Assembly (NCBI GenBank): GCA_002342665.1
Contig: DDQK01000007.1
Span: 1 to 64,000 of the forward strand
Length of the DNA: 64,000 bases
From: Prevotella sp. UBA2444
Lineage (GTDB): Bacteria; Bacteroidota; Bacteroidia; Bacteroidales; Bacteroidaceae
Direction: 5' to 3'
This document shows positions 50,688 to 60,902 of this stretch, piece after piece. Made by a program: the position numbers and the translations under genes. Position 1 is the first letter of the stretch; the number at the start of each line of letters is the position of its first letter. A model generated the notes under the pieces. That model was not told the DNA's origin. It worked only from the letters and a program-made list of their open reading frames with translations, and did no database searches.

Positions 50688-51560
50688 ATGAGACAACTTA
50701 AGATTCAGAAGAGTATTACGAACCGTTCGAGCGAGGCGCTTGACAAGTATCTTGTAGAAATCGGTCGTGCACCACTTATTTCCATTGATGAAGAAATCGA
50801 ACTAGCCCAGAAGATTCGCAAGGGTGGTCCCGAAGGCGAGCGCGCCAAGGACAAGCTGGTGACGGCAAATCTGAGATTCGTGGTTTCGGTAGCCAAGCAA
50901 TATCAGCATCAGGGTCTGACCCTCACCGACCTGATTGACGAAGGAAATATCGGTCTGATTAAAGCCGCTCAGAAATTTGATGAGACACGCGGCTTCAAGT
51001 TCATCTCATACGCTGTATGGTGGATTCGCCAGAGCATTCTGCAGGCCATCGCCGAGCAGAGCCGTATCGTTCGCCTGCCTCTCAATCAGGTGGGTTCACT
51101 GAACAAAATCAATCACGAAATTAACAAATTTGAGCAGGAGCATCAGCGCCACCCGAGCGTGTCGGAACTGAGCGAGGCTACCAACATCGACGAGGATAAG
51201 ATTGGCCAGAGCATGCAGGCCGACAGTCATCATGTGAGCATCGACGCCCCATTCCAAGATGGCGAGGACAACTGCATGCTCGACGTAATGGCCAGTGGCG
51301 ATGATTCCCGCACAGACCGTCAGGTAGACCACGAGTCGATGGCTCAGGAGCTGAACACCGTACTCAACAAGGTACTTAAGGAGCGCGAGATTACTATTAT
51401 CCGCGAGTGCTTCGGTATCGGTTGTCATGAGAAAGGTCTGGAAGAGATTGGCGACCAGCTCGGACTGACCCGTGAGCGTGTGCGACAGATACGTGAAAAG
51501 AGCATTGCCAAGTTGCGCGACAGCGGTAATGCTAAAATTCTGATGAAATATTTGGGATAA
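50688..51560 (+). CDS. rpoD: Primary sigma factor RpoD/SigA
   Basis: A 290-residue sigma-70 factor. Region 1.2/2 runs from SSEALDKYLVEIGRAPLIS through ANLRFVVSVAKQYQHQGL, LTDLIDEGNIGLIKAAQKFD and FISYAVWWIRQSILQAI; region 3 is LPLNQVGSLNKINHEINKFE; region 4 ends LEEIGDQLGLTRERVRQIREKS. Region 1.1 is absent, as in Bacteroidetes primary sigma factors, which recognise the TTTG/TAnnTTTG promoters found throughout this window. Length is normal for the phylum. Confidence 0.95.
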   Translation: MRQLKIQKSITNRSSEALDKYLVEIGRAPLISIDEEIELAQKIRKGGPEGERAKDKLVTANLRFVVSVAKQYQHQGLTLTDLIDEGNIGLIKAAQKFDETRGFKFISYAVWWIRQSILQAIAEQSRIVRLPLNQVGSLNKINHEINKFEQEHQRHPSVSELSEATNIDEDKIGQSMQADSHHVSIDAPFQDGEDNCMLDVMASGDDSRTDRQVDHESMAQELNTVLNKVLKEREITIIRECFGIGCHEKGLEEIGDQLGLTRERVRQIREKSIAKLRDSGNAKILMKYLG

Positions 51561-51563
51561 AGT

Positions 51564-51594
51564 TTTGTCGCTCCAATTTTTATTTGTAATTTTG
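51564..51594 (+). promoter_or_regulatory. Promoter of DUF5686 gene, nearly on the start codon
   Basis: TTTG (51564-51567), 19 nt, TAATTTTG (51587-51594), ending 5 nt before the GTG at 51600, so the mRNA is predicted to be leaderless. Confidence 0.65.
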
Positions 51595-51599
51595 GGGCG

Positions 51600-53624
51600 G
51601 TGAAATGCAAAACACTCATAAACCTCATTGTGCTGGGCATACTCACGGGAAGTATGCCCAGCATTGTTATGGCCAAGGTGAAGAAAGACTCCTTGATCTT
51701 GAAACGTATCTATGAGTTCAATGAAGCGCACCCCAACAATCCCGACAGCGTGAGAGATAATGTCTATATGAGAGTCCACTTCAATGTGGAACGCCGCAAC
51801 CCCACCCTCTGGCTGATTCCCACTATGTATGTGATGGCGAAGGATGCCAGGCAATACATAAGAGAGTCATATAGCGATGTGACCTTTATGAACGAACACC
51901 AGTTCCAGGTGAATCGTCAGCTACTCTCGGGCACTATCCAACACAACCGCAATGCAATGCCTACACTACTTGACCTGACGATGCTCAACGTGTATGACGC
52001 AGCACTCAGCAACGGCCACATCCTCTCACCCTTCAACAAGCACAACCGAAGGTACTACAAGTATAAGCAGAGTCAGCAGACGGACAGCACCACGCGACTC
52101 GACTTCAAGCCAAAACTCTACAATACGCAGCTGCTCAACGGCTACGCCATTGTGAACACGTCCAATGGTCACATCATAAGGACCGTCCTGAACGGCGAAT
52201 ACGATATGATATCCTTTCGCACGGAACTGAAACAGAGTCCCGAGGAATGGCCATTGCCCTCTCCCAGCCAATGCACCACTGCAGCCACCTTCAAGTTCAT
52301 GGGCAACAGGATATCCACACTCGTAACAGCCAACTTCAACTGTCCACCATTGCCTGACAGCATCCAGCACATCTCAAGCCGAGAGCTGATGGACTCCCTA
52401 CGCCCTGTCCCATTGCCGCAGGCAGACAAACAGATATACGACATTTACGATGCTGAGCACCAAGCCGACACCGTAGCCGTTGATACCGTAGAGCAAAAGC
52501 CCAACATACTGAAGAAGATATTCTGGGACACCATCGGTGCTACGCTGGTGACGCCCATCGAGTCGGAATCAGAACAGCTCTACTTCTCCATCTCGCCGCT
52601 CATCAACCCACTATACGTGAGCTACAGCGACAGCCATGGACTCTCATACAAATTGCAGTTCGGTTTCCAATACATTTTCTCCCCCCACCGTTACATCACC
52701 CTTGATCCCAAACTAGGTTATAACTTCAAGATCAAGCAATTCTATTTCAGCTGTCCACTGCGTATCGTCTACAATCCCAAGCGCAACGGCTATGCGGAAA
52801 TTATATTCGCCAATGGAAACCGCATAGGCAATGCCACTATCCAGAATGCTATTCGTGAACTGAACAGGGACACCATCAAGTTTGTGGACGACGGACTAAC
52901 GAAGTTCAACGACACCTATCTGCGCGTATTCAACAACATCATGACACTGGAGAGAGTCGATGTAGAGGCAGGTTTCGTGATGCACGACCGCGAGGCCGTC
53001 GACAAGGATGTGATGCGCAAATTCAATCTGCCAACCTACTACCGCACTTTCGCCCCGATGATTGGCATCAATTTCCAACCATGGAAAAGCGGTCCCCTCT
53101 TCTGTATCGACTGGGAACGTAGTTTCACCGGTTTCATGAAGTCGAACATCGCTTATGAGAGATGGGAGTTCGACGCGCAATGGAAGCATCATATACCAGG
53201 TCTAAGGCTTCTGAACATGAGGGCTGGTGCCGGATTCTACTCTCACAAATACGAAAATTACTTCCTCGACTACGAGAATTTCCGCAAGACCAACCTTCCC
53301 AGCGGATGGGATGACAACTGGAGCGGCGACTTCCAGCTGCTTGACGACGATGCCTTCAATGAGTCGGACTACTACGTGCGTGCCAACGTATCCTATGAAT
53401 CCCCCCTACTGATTGCCACCTGGACACCCTACCTAGGCAAGTATATAGAGAAGGAGCGCTTCTATGTCAATGCCGTACTCATGCAAGACTCCAGACCCTA
53501 CTATGAACTGGGCTACGGTTTCACAAACCGCTATCTTTCCGTGGGAGCCTTCGCAGGCTTCAGCGGCACACACTTCCAGCGAATAGGCTTCAAATTTGAT
53601 TTCGAACTTTTCAGACGATGGTAA
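51600..53624 (+). CDS. DUF5686-family outer membrane protein
   Basis: A 674-residue protein starting with GTG; the first 25 residues (KCKTLINLIVLGILTGSMPSIVMA, cited by position 2-25) are a signal peptide, and no in-frame ATG would keep it. The C-terminal half (about 330-674) is beta-barrel-like, with the DUF5686-type pattern KTNLPSGWDDNWSGDFQLL, ESDYYVRANVSYESPLL and a closing aromatic residue (FELFRRW). Its 3' end overlaps the helicase gene by 7 bp, though functions seem unrelated. The role is unknown; relatives are linked to TonB-dependent and surface proteins. Confidence 0.78.
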   Translation: MKCKTLINLIVLGILTGSMPSIVMAKVKKDSLILKRIYEFNEAHPNNPDSVRDNVYMRVHFNVERRNPTLWLIPTMYVMAKDARQYIRESYSDVTFMNEHQFQVNRQLLSGTIQHNRNAMPTLLDLTMLNVYDAALSNGHILSPFNKHNRRYYKYKQSQQTDSTTRLDFKPKLYNTQLLNGYAIVNTSNGHIIRTVLNGEYDMISFRTELKQSPEEWPLPSPSQCTTAATFKFMGNRISTLVTANFNCPPLPDSIQHISSRELMDSLRPVPLPQADKQIYDIYDAEHQADTVAVDTVEQKPNILKKIFWDTIGATLVTPIESESEQLYFSISPLINPLYVSYSDSHGLSYKLQFGFQYIFSPHRYITLDPKLGYNFKIKQFYFSCPLRIVYNPKRNGYAEIIFANGNRIGNATIQNAIRELNRDTIKFVDDGLTKFNDTYLRVFNNIMTLERVDVEAGFVMHDREAVDKDVMRKFNLPTYYRTFAPMIGINFQPWKSGPLFCIDWERSFTGFMKSNIAYERWEFDAQWKHHIPGLRLLNMRAGAGFYSHKYENYFLDYENFRKTNLPSGWDDNWSGDFQLLDDDAFNESDYYVRANVSYESPLLIATWTPYLGKYIEKERFYVNAVLMQDSRPYYELGYGFTNRYLSVGAFAGFSGTHFQRIGFKFDFELFRRW

Positions 53625-56600
53625 AACCCCTGACAATATACAAGGCCAGCGCAGGAAGCGGTAAGACATTCACGCTGGCCACCGAATACATCAAGCTCGT
53701 GGTGATGAATCCTCAGAGTTATAGAAACATCCTCGCTGTCACCTTCACCAACAAGGCCACCGAGGAGATGAAGATGCGTATCCTCAGCCAACTATACGGT
53801 ATCTGGAAGAAGCTACCAGATTCGCACAACTACATGGAGGTCATCTGCCAGAAGACGGGACAATCGGAGAACTTTGTCAGTGAACGGGCAGGCATCGCAC
53901 TGACAAACCTGCTCCACAACTACAACTACTTCAGGGTGGAGACCATCGACACCTTCTTCCAAAGAGTGCTGCGCAACCTGGCTCGAGAACTGGACCTGAC
54001 AGCCAATCTGCGCATAGGGCTGAATGACACTCAGGTGGAGGAACTGGCTGTTGACCAACTCATCGAGGAACTCGACAGCAGCAATATTATCCTTCAATGG
54101 CTGCTTCAGTACATTATGCAGAACATCTCCGACGACAAGGCGTGGAACGTCATCGGACAGATTAAAGGTTTTGGCCATACCATCTTCAAGGATGAGTATA
54201 AGAACGTGAACAAGACCCTCGACCAAAAGATGTCGGATGCAAGCTTCTTCGACAACTACACAACACGTCTGAAGGAAATACGACAGACAGCCGAGCAACG
54301 GATGAAGGAGATTGCAGAGTCCTTCTTCGATGCCCTCGACGGCGAAGGCCTGACTGTCGACGATTTCGCCTATGGCCGCAGCGGCTTGTGCAGTTTCTTC
54401 CTCAAAATGCAGGAAGGCATCTTCGACGAGAGCATTGTCGGCAAACGCGTCACAGACTCTATCGGTATACCCGAGAAGTGGTGCAAGAAGACACATCCGC
54501 GCCGCGAACTGATCTATAGCCTGGCAGACACGACACTTGGCGACATCCTCAGATATGCCATTGAAGAGCGCCCTCGGCAATGGAAGCTCTTCAAGTCGGC
54601 TGATCTCACCCTACGACATCTGAGCCAACTCCGACTGCTGGGTAGCATTGAAAAAAAGGTGCGCCAACTGAACGAAGAAGCCAACCGTTTCCTACTCAGC
54701 GATACTCAACAACTGCTTCATGCCCTCATCGACGGGAGCGATTCGCCATTTATCTTCGAGAAGATAGGTACGCAGCTTGAGCACGTAATGATCGACGAAT
54801 TTCAAGACACCTCCACCGTGCAGTGGCAGAACTTCAAGGTATTGCTCTCCGAGGCGATGAGCCACGAGGATGCCGAGAATCTCATCGTAGGCGATGTCAA
54901 GCAGAGCATCTACCGCTGGCGCTCTGGCGACTGGAGGCTACTGAACGACATCCAGAGTCAATTCCCTTACCCAGAACATCAACTGGACATCCGGACCCTC
55001 GACACCAACTACCGCTCTGAGCGTAATATCATCCATTTCAATAATGCTTTCTTCAGTAAAGCCGCACAACTAGAGTATGACGCCCTGAAAGATTACCCTG
55101 AAGCAGAACAACTGCAACGAGCCTATAACGATGTGGAACAGACCATACCCAACAATCGGGGAGCAAATGGCTATGTCAGCATCACTCTCCTGCCTGCCGA
55201 CAACTATCAGGAACAGGTTCTCCAGGGGATAGTCGATAGCGTCAGTAGTCTGATGGGTAAAGGGATTTCCCCCAACGAAATGGCCATTCTCGTGCGCTCC
55301 AACCGCTTCATCCCTCTGATTGCAGAGTACTTTATCCAACATCTTCCAGAAGTAAGAATTGTCTCCGATGAAGCATTCCGACTCGACGCTTCACTCGCCG
55401 TCTGCCTCATCGTACAGGCACTGCATCTGCTCACCCACCCCGACGACTGTCTGGCTAAGGCCAACATCGTCAAGATATACCAACGGCAGATAATAGCGAC
55501 AAAAACCTCCGACGAAGAAATGCTCCTTTCAAACATCGATCTCGACGGACTATTGCCAGAGGATTTCACCAAGCACTTCAACGAATTACTCACCTTGCCA
55601 CTCTACGAACTCGTAGAAAGGCTCTACGACATCTTCCAACTGGGCAGACTCGACGGACAAAGCGCCTACGTCTGTGCTTTCTACGACCAGCTGCAGACGT
55701 ACATCTGCGACAATGCCACCGACATCGATGCTTTCCTTGTTGAATGGGAGGAGACGCTTTGCAGCAAGACCATCCAAAGCGATGAGATCAACGGCATACG
55801 CCTCATCTCCATCCACAAGTCGAAGGGCCTGGAGTTCGACCACGTCATCATCCCCTTCTGCGACTGGCAACTGGAGAAATATGGCAATCTGCTGTGGTGT
55901 ATTCCCAGCGAGCCTCCTTTCAACGAGCTCCCCATAGCCCCAATCGACTATAGTCAGAAACAACTGATAGGCACTATCTACGAATCTGACTATCAGCACG
56001 AACATCTGCAGAATGTAGTAGACAATCTCAATCTACTCTACGTAGCCTTCACCCGTGCCTGTCGGAGCCTCTTCGTCATTGGCAGGCGGAATGCCAAGAA
56101 CAGTCGTTCGCTGCTGATTGAGCAGAGCCTGCCCCTCATAACTGATGACCTGACAGAATCCACGCTCACAGGCCTGGAGGAAGAACAGTCGCCAATCAGC
56201 TTCTCCTTCGGCCTCTTCCCTGGGAATTCCAGACAATCCCAAAATTCCATATCTACCTCTAACCCTTTCCTGAAAGAAAGCATCTCTACCAGCATCAATA
56301 TTGAGGTCTTCCCTGCCAAGGTATCGTTCCGTCAGAGCAACCGCAGCAGAGACTTCGTTGCTACTGACAGCGACGACGAGAGGCAGCGCCGTAACTATAT
56401 TCAGACAGGCTGCATTCTCCATCAGATATTCTCGACCATACGCAATTCTGACGATATTGACGGCGCCCTGCAACGACTCCAGATGGAAGGTGTGCTCTAC
56501 GACGACAACATCACCCCCGAAAAGCTCTCGGCCATGCTGCGTAAACGTCTCGAAAATCCCAAGGTCGCCGAGTGGTTCACCAAACGTTGGACACTCTTCA

Positions 56601-56836
56601 ACGAGTGCACCATCCTAACCGTCGAGGATGGACAGGTCAGGGAGCATCGACCAGACCGCGTGATGACGGATGGCAACGAGTGGATAGTAGTCGACTTCAA
56701 GTTCGGTTCTCCCAAGCCCGAATATCAGAATCAGGTGCGCAGGTATATGCAACTGCTGGCCTCAATGGGACATCAGAATATATCCGGCTATCTATGGTAT
56801 GTGTACAGCAATAGTATCGAAACCGTCAACATGTAA
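53618..56836 (+). CDS. AddA-like UvrD helicase/exonuclease
   Basis: A 1072-residue protein. Helicase motifs are in order: Walker A YKASAGSGKTFTL (about 8-20), TFTNKATEEMKMRI, VETIDTFFQRVLR, motif II MIDEFQDTSTVQWQ, motif III GDVKQSIYRWRSGDW, motif IV LDTNYRSERNII, motif V/VI ISIHKSKGLEFDHVI and LLYVAFTRACRSLFVIG. The C-terminus has a PD-(D/E)XK nuclease signature (RPDRVMTDGNEWIVVDFKFG). This is the AddA/RecB type that processes DNA double-strand ends. The AddB-like partner follows after 11 bp. Both together probably form the recombination nuclease here. Confidence 0.9.
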   Translation: MVKPLTIYKASAGSGKTFTLATEYIKLVVMNPQSYRNILAVTFTNKATEEMKMRILSQLYGIWKKLPDSHNYMEVICQKTGQSENFVSERAGIALTNLLHNYNYFRVETIDTFFQRVLRNLARELDLTANLRIGLNDTQVEELAVDQLIEELDSSNIILQWLLQYIMQNISDDKAWNVIGQIKGFGHTIFKDEYKNVNKTLDQKMSDASFFDNYTTRLKEIRQTAEQRMKEIAESFFDALDGEGLTVDDFAYGRSGLCSFFLKMQEGIFDESIVGKRVTDSIGIPEKWCKKTHPRRELIYSLADTTLGDILRYAIEERPRQWKLFKSADLTLRHLSQLRLLGSIEKKVRQLNEEANRFLLSDTQQLLHALIDGSDSPFIFEKIGTQLEHVMIDEFQDTSTVQWQNFKVLLSEAMSHEDAENLIVGDVKQSIYRWRSGDWRLLNDIQSQFPYPEHQLDIRTLDTNYRSERNIIHFNNAFFSKAAQLEYDALKDYPEAEQLQRAYNDVEQTIPNNRGANGYVSITLLPADNYQEQVLQGIVDSVSSLMGKGISPNEMAILVRSNRFIPLIAEYFIQHLPEVRIVSDEAFRLDASLAVCLIVQALHLLTHPDDCLAKANIVKIYQRQIIATKTSDEEMLLSNIDLDGLLPEDFTKHFNELLTLPLYELVERLYDIFQLGRLDGQSAYVCAFYDQLQTYICDNATDIDAFLVEWEETLCSKTIQSDEINGIRLISIHKSKGLEFDHVIIPFCDWQLEKYGNLLWCIPSEPPFNELPIAPIDYSQKQLIGTIYESDYQHEHLQNVVDNLNLLYVAFTRACRSLFVIGRRNAKNSRSLLIEQSLPLITDDLTESTLTGLEEEQSPISFSFGLFPGNSRQSQNSISTSNPFLKESISTSINIEVFPAKVSFRQSNRSRDFVATDSDDERQRRNYIQTGCILHQIFSTIRNSDDIDGALQRLQMEGVLYDDNITPEKLSAMLRKRLENPKVAEWFTKRWTLFNECTILTVEDGQVREHRPDRVMTDGNEWIVVDFKFGSPKPEYQNQVRRYMQLLASMGHQNISGYLWYVYSNSIETVNM

Positions 56837-56847
56837 AACCATCTCAA

Positions 56848-59721
56848 ATGAAAAGTTTCCTGGAATATATAGCCGACGACATGCTCGCCAAGTACGGAAG
56901 CAACCTCTCCCGACTAGCCGTCGTCTTTCCCAACAAACGCGCCTCACTCTTCCTCAACGAATATCTTGCGCGCAAGACAGAACAGCCTCTTTGGAGCCCC
57001 CACTATATTACCATCAGTGAACTCTTCCGCAACTATAGCCAGCGACTCGTGGCCGACCCAATCAAACTGGTTAGCGACCTCCATAAGGCTTTCACCGAAT
57101 GTACGGGAATCGACGAGTCGCTCGACCATTTCTATGGGTGGGGACAGTTGCTGCTATCCGACTTCGACGACGTAGACAAGAACATGGCTCCCGCAGACCG
57201 AGTGTTTGCCAATCTTCGCGACATCCATGAGCTCGACGATATATCATATCTATCTCAAGAACAAAAAGATATACTTAGACACTTCTTCAGCAACTTTAAT
57301 GAAGAACATAATACAGAACTTAAGCGGCGATTCTTACAGCTGTGGAGTCATATAGGCGATATCTATCATGCCTTCAACCAACGACTCGCCGACCAAGGGC
57401 TGGCCTACGAGGGAGCCCTCTACCGCGAGGTGGCAGAACTGCAAGACATCGAATTTGAATATGAAACTTATATATTCGTCGGCTTCAACCTCCTGCAGAA
57501 GGTAGAACAGGACCTCTTCCTCCGCATGAAGCACGAGGGCAAGGCCCGATTCTACTGGGATTTCGACGACTACTATCTCGGCAAGAACGAGGCAGGCCAC
57601 TACATCGCCCAGTATCTCAGCGACTTCCCCAACGAGCTCGACAATACTGACAGGGCCATCTATCACAACTTCGCCAAACAGAAGGACATCACCTTCATCG
57701 CGGCACCCACTGAGAACATCCAGGCCCGATACATCAGCACATGGCTCCAAAAGGACGAACGCCTACAGTCTGGACGCCAAACTGCCATCGTACTCTGCAA
57801 TGAGGACCTGCTACAGACGGCCATACACAGTCTGCCGGAGGAAGTGGAGAAGATGAACATCACCACAGGATACCCTCTCGCACAGACACCGATTGCAGCG
57901 ATGGTCAATCTGCTCATTAGCCAGGAAGCCAGCGGCTATGATACCCAACGGCAGTGCTACCGCCTGCGCTACATCAACCACGTGCTGCGCCATCCTTACG
58001 CACAGTATATCTCAGAGAAATTCCGAGAGGTATACGACCAACTCAACACGCAGAAGGACTACTACCCCAAGGTGGAGCATCTGGCCATCGACGATGGACT
58101 GGCATTGCTATTCCCTGCTCTTGGTAATGAGTCGGCAGACTTCAACCTCCGACTCCTGCGATGGCTTCTGTCGCTCGTACGGCATATTGCCACAACCGTC
58201 GACAGCACCAATCCCGTCGACTCTCCACTCACAGCCGAGAGTATCTTCCAGATGTACACGGTGCTGAACCGGCTGGCCGACCTCACCGCTGCTGGAGACC
58301 TCTGCGTGGATGTCATCACCCTGCAGAGACTAGTCACACAGATCGTCAATACCACCAGTATCCCCTTCCACGGAGAACCGGTAGAGGGCATACAGATGAT
58401 GGGCGTCCTCGAGACCCGCAATCTCGATTTCAACCATCTGCTACTACTCTCCTGCAATGAGGGCTACCTGCCAAAGAGCGTCAGCGACACCTCGTTTATC
58501 CCCTATAGCATCCGCAAAGCCTACGGACTGACTACCATCGACCACAAGGTGGCCATCTATGCCTACTACTTCCACCGTCTACTGCAGCGAGCTGATGACA
58601 TCACAATCGTCTACAACAACTCCACCGACGACGGTCAGACAGGCGAGATGTCGCGCTTTATGCTCCAGATGATGGTCGAGAAAGGTCAGCCCATCCGCCA
58701 GCTCACCTTGCAGGCAGGACAGAAGCCAACGATCCACAATCCGCAGCCCATCATGAAGACGCCACAGGTGTGCAGAGTGCTCCAACAGCGATTTGCCAAG
58801 GAAGCAGGAGGCATCAGCCCTACGGCCATCAACCGTTATTTACGCTGCCAACTGCAGTTCTTCTACCACTATGTCAGTGGCATCAGCGAGTCAGACGACA
58901 ATGAGGAGGATATCTTCGACAACCGCGTCTTCGGCAACATTTTCCATCTGGCAGCCCAACTCATCTACCAGCGTCTTATGCAGCACAGCCAGCGCATCCT
59001 TGCGACAGATATCGACGAACTGCTCAAGACACAGGTAGACATCGAGCGAGCCGTCGATGAAGCCTTCAAGCAGGAACTCTTCCAAATCAAGGATCCAGCT
59101 CGTCCCCTGCCAGCCTTCGATGGCCTGCAGCTCATTAATCGCGAGGTCATCATCAAGTACCTGCGCCAGCTGCTCGAGATAGACCGTCGACTGGCTCCTT
59201 TCACTATCCTGGGCCTCGAAAGGCGCGTCACGATGGGCATCACCGTAAACAGCAAAGCGTCTGCCGTCAACTCAACAATCGGAGGATTCATCGACCGTCT
59301 TGACAGCATCACGACGCCAGATGGACACCAGCGCATCCGTGTCATCGACTACAAAACGGGAAGCAAGCGACTGAAAGCCATCCCCGATGTCGATGCCATC
59401 TTCGCCCAGGAGAGTCTCAAGGATCATAGCGACTACTACCTGCAGACCTTCCTCTACAGCCACATCGTACGCCTTTCGTCAGGAGATACGCCCGTCAGTC
59501 CTGCGCTATTGTTCATCCAGCACGCAGGCACCGATGACTATGACCCCACCCTCTGTCTGGGCAAGGAACCTGTCACTGATATTGCATCAGTCTCAGAAAG
59601 ATTCATGGAACTTCTCAACGGTGTGATTACCGAGATATTCGACCCTGAAGTCAGTTTCGTACCCACTGACGACCGTCAGCGCTGCACGAATTGTCCCTAC
59701 GCGACTTTATGCGGCATCTAA
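56848..59721 (+). CDS. AddB-like PD-(D/E)XK nuclease with Fe-S cysteines
   Basis: A 957-residue partner of the AddA-like helicase. The N-terminal part is a degenerate helicase fold (LAVVFPNKRASLFLNEYL). The C-terminal nuclease has GGFIDRLDS...VIDYKTGSK as its metal site (about 800-835). Four cysteines, one in YLRCQLQFFYHY (about 670) and three in RCTNCPYATLCGI at the very end, match the 4Fe-4S staple of AddB. It forms an operon with the helicase gene and converges on the MFS transporter gene, whose stop is only 2 bp away. Confidence 0.88.
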   Translation: MKSFLEYIADDMLAKYGSNLSRLAVVFPNKRASLFLNEYLARKTEQPLWSPHYITISELFRNYSQRLVADPIKLVSDLHKAFTECTGIDESLDHFYGWGQLLLSDFDDVDKNMAPADRVFANLRDIHELDDISYLSQEQKDILRHFFSNFNEEHNTELKRRFLQLWSHIGDIYHAFNQRLADQGLAYEGALYREVAELQDIEFEYETYIFVGFNLLQKVEQDLFLRMKHEGKARFYWDFDDYYLGKNEAGHYIAQYLSDFPNELDNTDRAIYHNFAKQKDITFIAAPTENIQARYISTWLQKDERLQSGRQTAIVLCNEDLLQTAIHSLPEEVEKMNITTGYPLAQTPIAAMVNLLISQEASGYDTQRQCYRLRYINHVLRHPYAQYISEKFREVYDQLNTQKDYYPKVEHLAIDDGLALLFPALGNESADFNLRLLRWLLSLVRHIATTVDSTNPVDSPLTAESIFQMYTVLNRLADLTAAGDLCVDVITLQRLVTQIVNTTSIPFHGEPVEGIQMMGVLETRNLDFNHLLLLSCNEGYLPKSVSDTSFIPYSIRKAYGLTTIDHKVAIYAYYFHRLLQRADDITIVYNNSTDDGQTGEMSRFMLQMMVEKGQPIRQLTLQAGQKPTIHNPQPIMKTPQVCRVLQQRFAKEAGGISPTAINRYLRCQLQFFYHYVSGISESDDNEEDIFDNRVFGNIFHLAAQLIYQRLMQHSQRILATDIDELLKTQVDIERAVDEAFKQELFQIKDPARPLPAFDGLQLINREVIIKYLRQLLEIDRRLAPFTILGLERRVTMGITVNSKASAVNSTIGGFIDRLDSITTPDGHQRIRVIDYKTGSKRLKAIPDVDAIFAQESLKDHSDYYLQTFLYSHIVRLSSGDTPVSPALLFIQHAGTDDYDPTLCLGKEPVTDIASVSERFMELLNGVITEIFDPEVSFVPTDDRQRCTNCPYATLCGI

Positions 59722-59723
59722 GT

Positions 59724-60902
59724 TCAACGATTCTTATGCTTCAGAAACCAGTCGTGGGTCAGGAAATTGTACATGAGTAGGGCCGCAACCGTCAGTGCCA
59801 GTGACACCTGCATCACCTGAGTCGTATCGCCTTCCAGCAGACCATATCCCAGTCCGACGCCAATAGCGATGCCGCTCTCCCATCCCAGCATAAAGGTACT
59901 CTGCGACGTGCCTCGCTGGCAGTGACGACTCAGTTTGATGAAGAATAGTAGAAAGCGTGAGCCTATAATTCCCAGCCCCAAGCCCACAAACAGTGGCGAG
60001 GCGAAATTGACGATCGACTGCTGGCGCGTGAGCATCATCAGCAGGGCTGCACCCATCAGCACCAGTCCCGTCACCACCTCGCTCTTTAGTTCTGCATCGC
60101 GGAACACGAAGCGCTGTGCCAGCAGCGCCAGCAGGAAGCCGGCCATCATCATCGCATAGAACTGTTCTGAGAGCCTTGTCGCCATGAGCATGCCTGCCAC
60201 GATCGTTATCAACAGCAGATTGACAAACAGGGGCCAGCTACGAGGCATCAGGAAACGGTCGAGCCCCACCAGAGGCACATCCTCACGAGGAGCCCTGAAA
60301 GGGAAATGCACCAACAGGATCAGTACCACCGAAACCAATGCACACCCCATGGCCGCCAGGACGACCGTTGAGAAGTCAGTATACTGCGCCACCAGGATGC
60401 CTGCCATCGGGCCCAGAGACAGGGCGAAACGCGAAAACCACGATGCCGAGTGGTTGGCCTCCGTTCGTTGAAACGACTCGCTGGTGTCGATGATGAGTGT
60501 GCTCGACAGTATCATCTGTGCCACGCCAAACGAAGCACCGAGCGACAGTCGCTGCAGCAAGATTAGCGGCAGTCCGGCAAACACGGCCCGTTGCGAGTCC
60601 AAATAGAGCAGGAAGCCCAGCGAAGCCGTCATCAGCAGTATAGCCCACACACAGGCTATATTGCGACGATAGCGCTCCACCAGATAGCTGGTGAAACCAC
60701 CCAGCAGAAACAAGCCTGCACCAAAGGCACCCATGGCCAGTCCCGTCTCTTGGAGTGTCAGGCCCTGATTGCAGAGCAGCCATTCTGGCAGCACAGGTAT
60801 CAGCACATACACGGCCATCGTCAGCAACAGATTGGCCAGCGCCATACGCCAGAAGTCATGGTGCCACAACCGGATATGTACTGGTGTACTCTGAGTATTC
60901 AT
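59724..60902 (-). CDS. MFS transporter
   Basis: A 392-residue membrane protein with about 12 helices in two halves. The loop between helices 2 and 3 holds YLVERYRRN, a form of the MFS motif GxxxDRxxRR; helix 1 is LLLTMAVYVLIPVLPEWLL. It resembles drug/metabolite efflux members of the family; the substrate cannot be inferred. Its start overlaps the HAD gene by 4 bp, so the two are translated together. Confidence 0.85.
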   Translation of the reverse strand: MNTQSTPVHIRLWHHDFWRMALANLLLTMAVYVLIPVLPEWLLCNQGLTLQETGLAMGAFGAGLFLLGGFTSYLVERYRRNIACVWAILLMTASLGFLLYLDSQRAVFAGLPLILLQRLSLGASFGVAQMILSSTLIIDTSESFQRTEANHSASWFSRFALSLGPMAGILVAQYTDFSTVVLAAMGCALVSVVLILLVHFPFRAPREDVPLVGLDRFLMPRSWPLFVNLLLITIVAGMLMATRLSEQFYAMMMAGFLLALLAQRFVFRDAELKSEVVTGLVLMGAALLMMLTRQQSIVNFASPLFVGLGLGIIGSRFLLFFIKLSRHCQRGTSQSTFMLGWESGIAIGVGLGYGLLEGDTTQVMQVSLALTVAALLMYNFLTHDWFLKHKNR

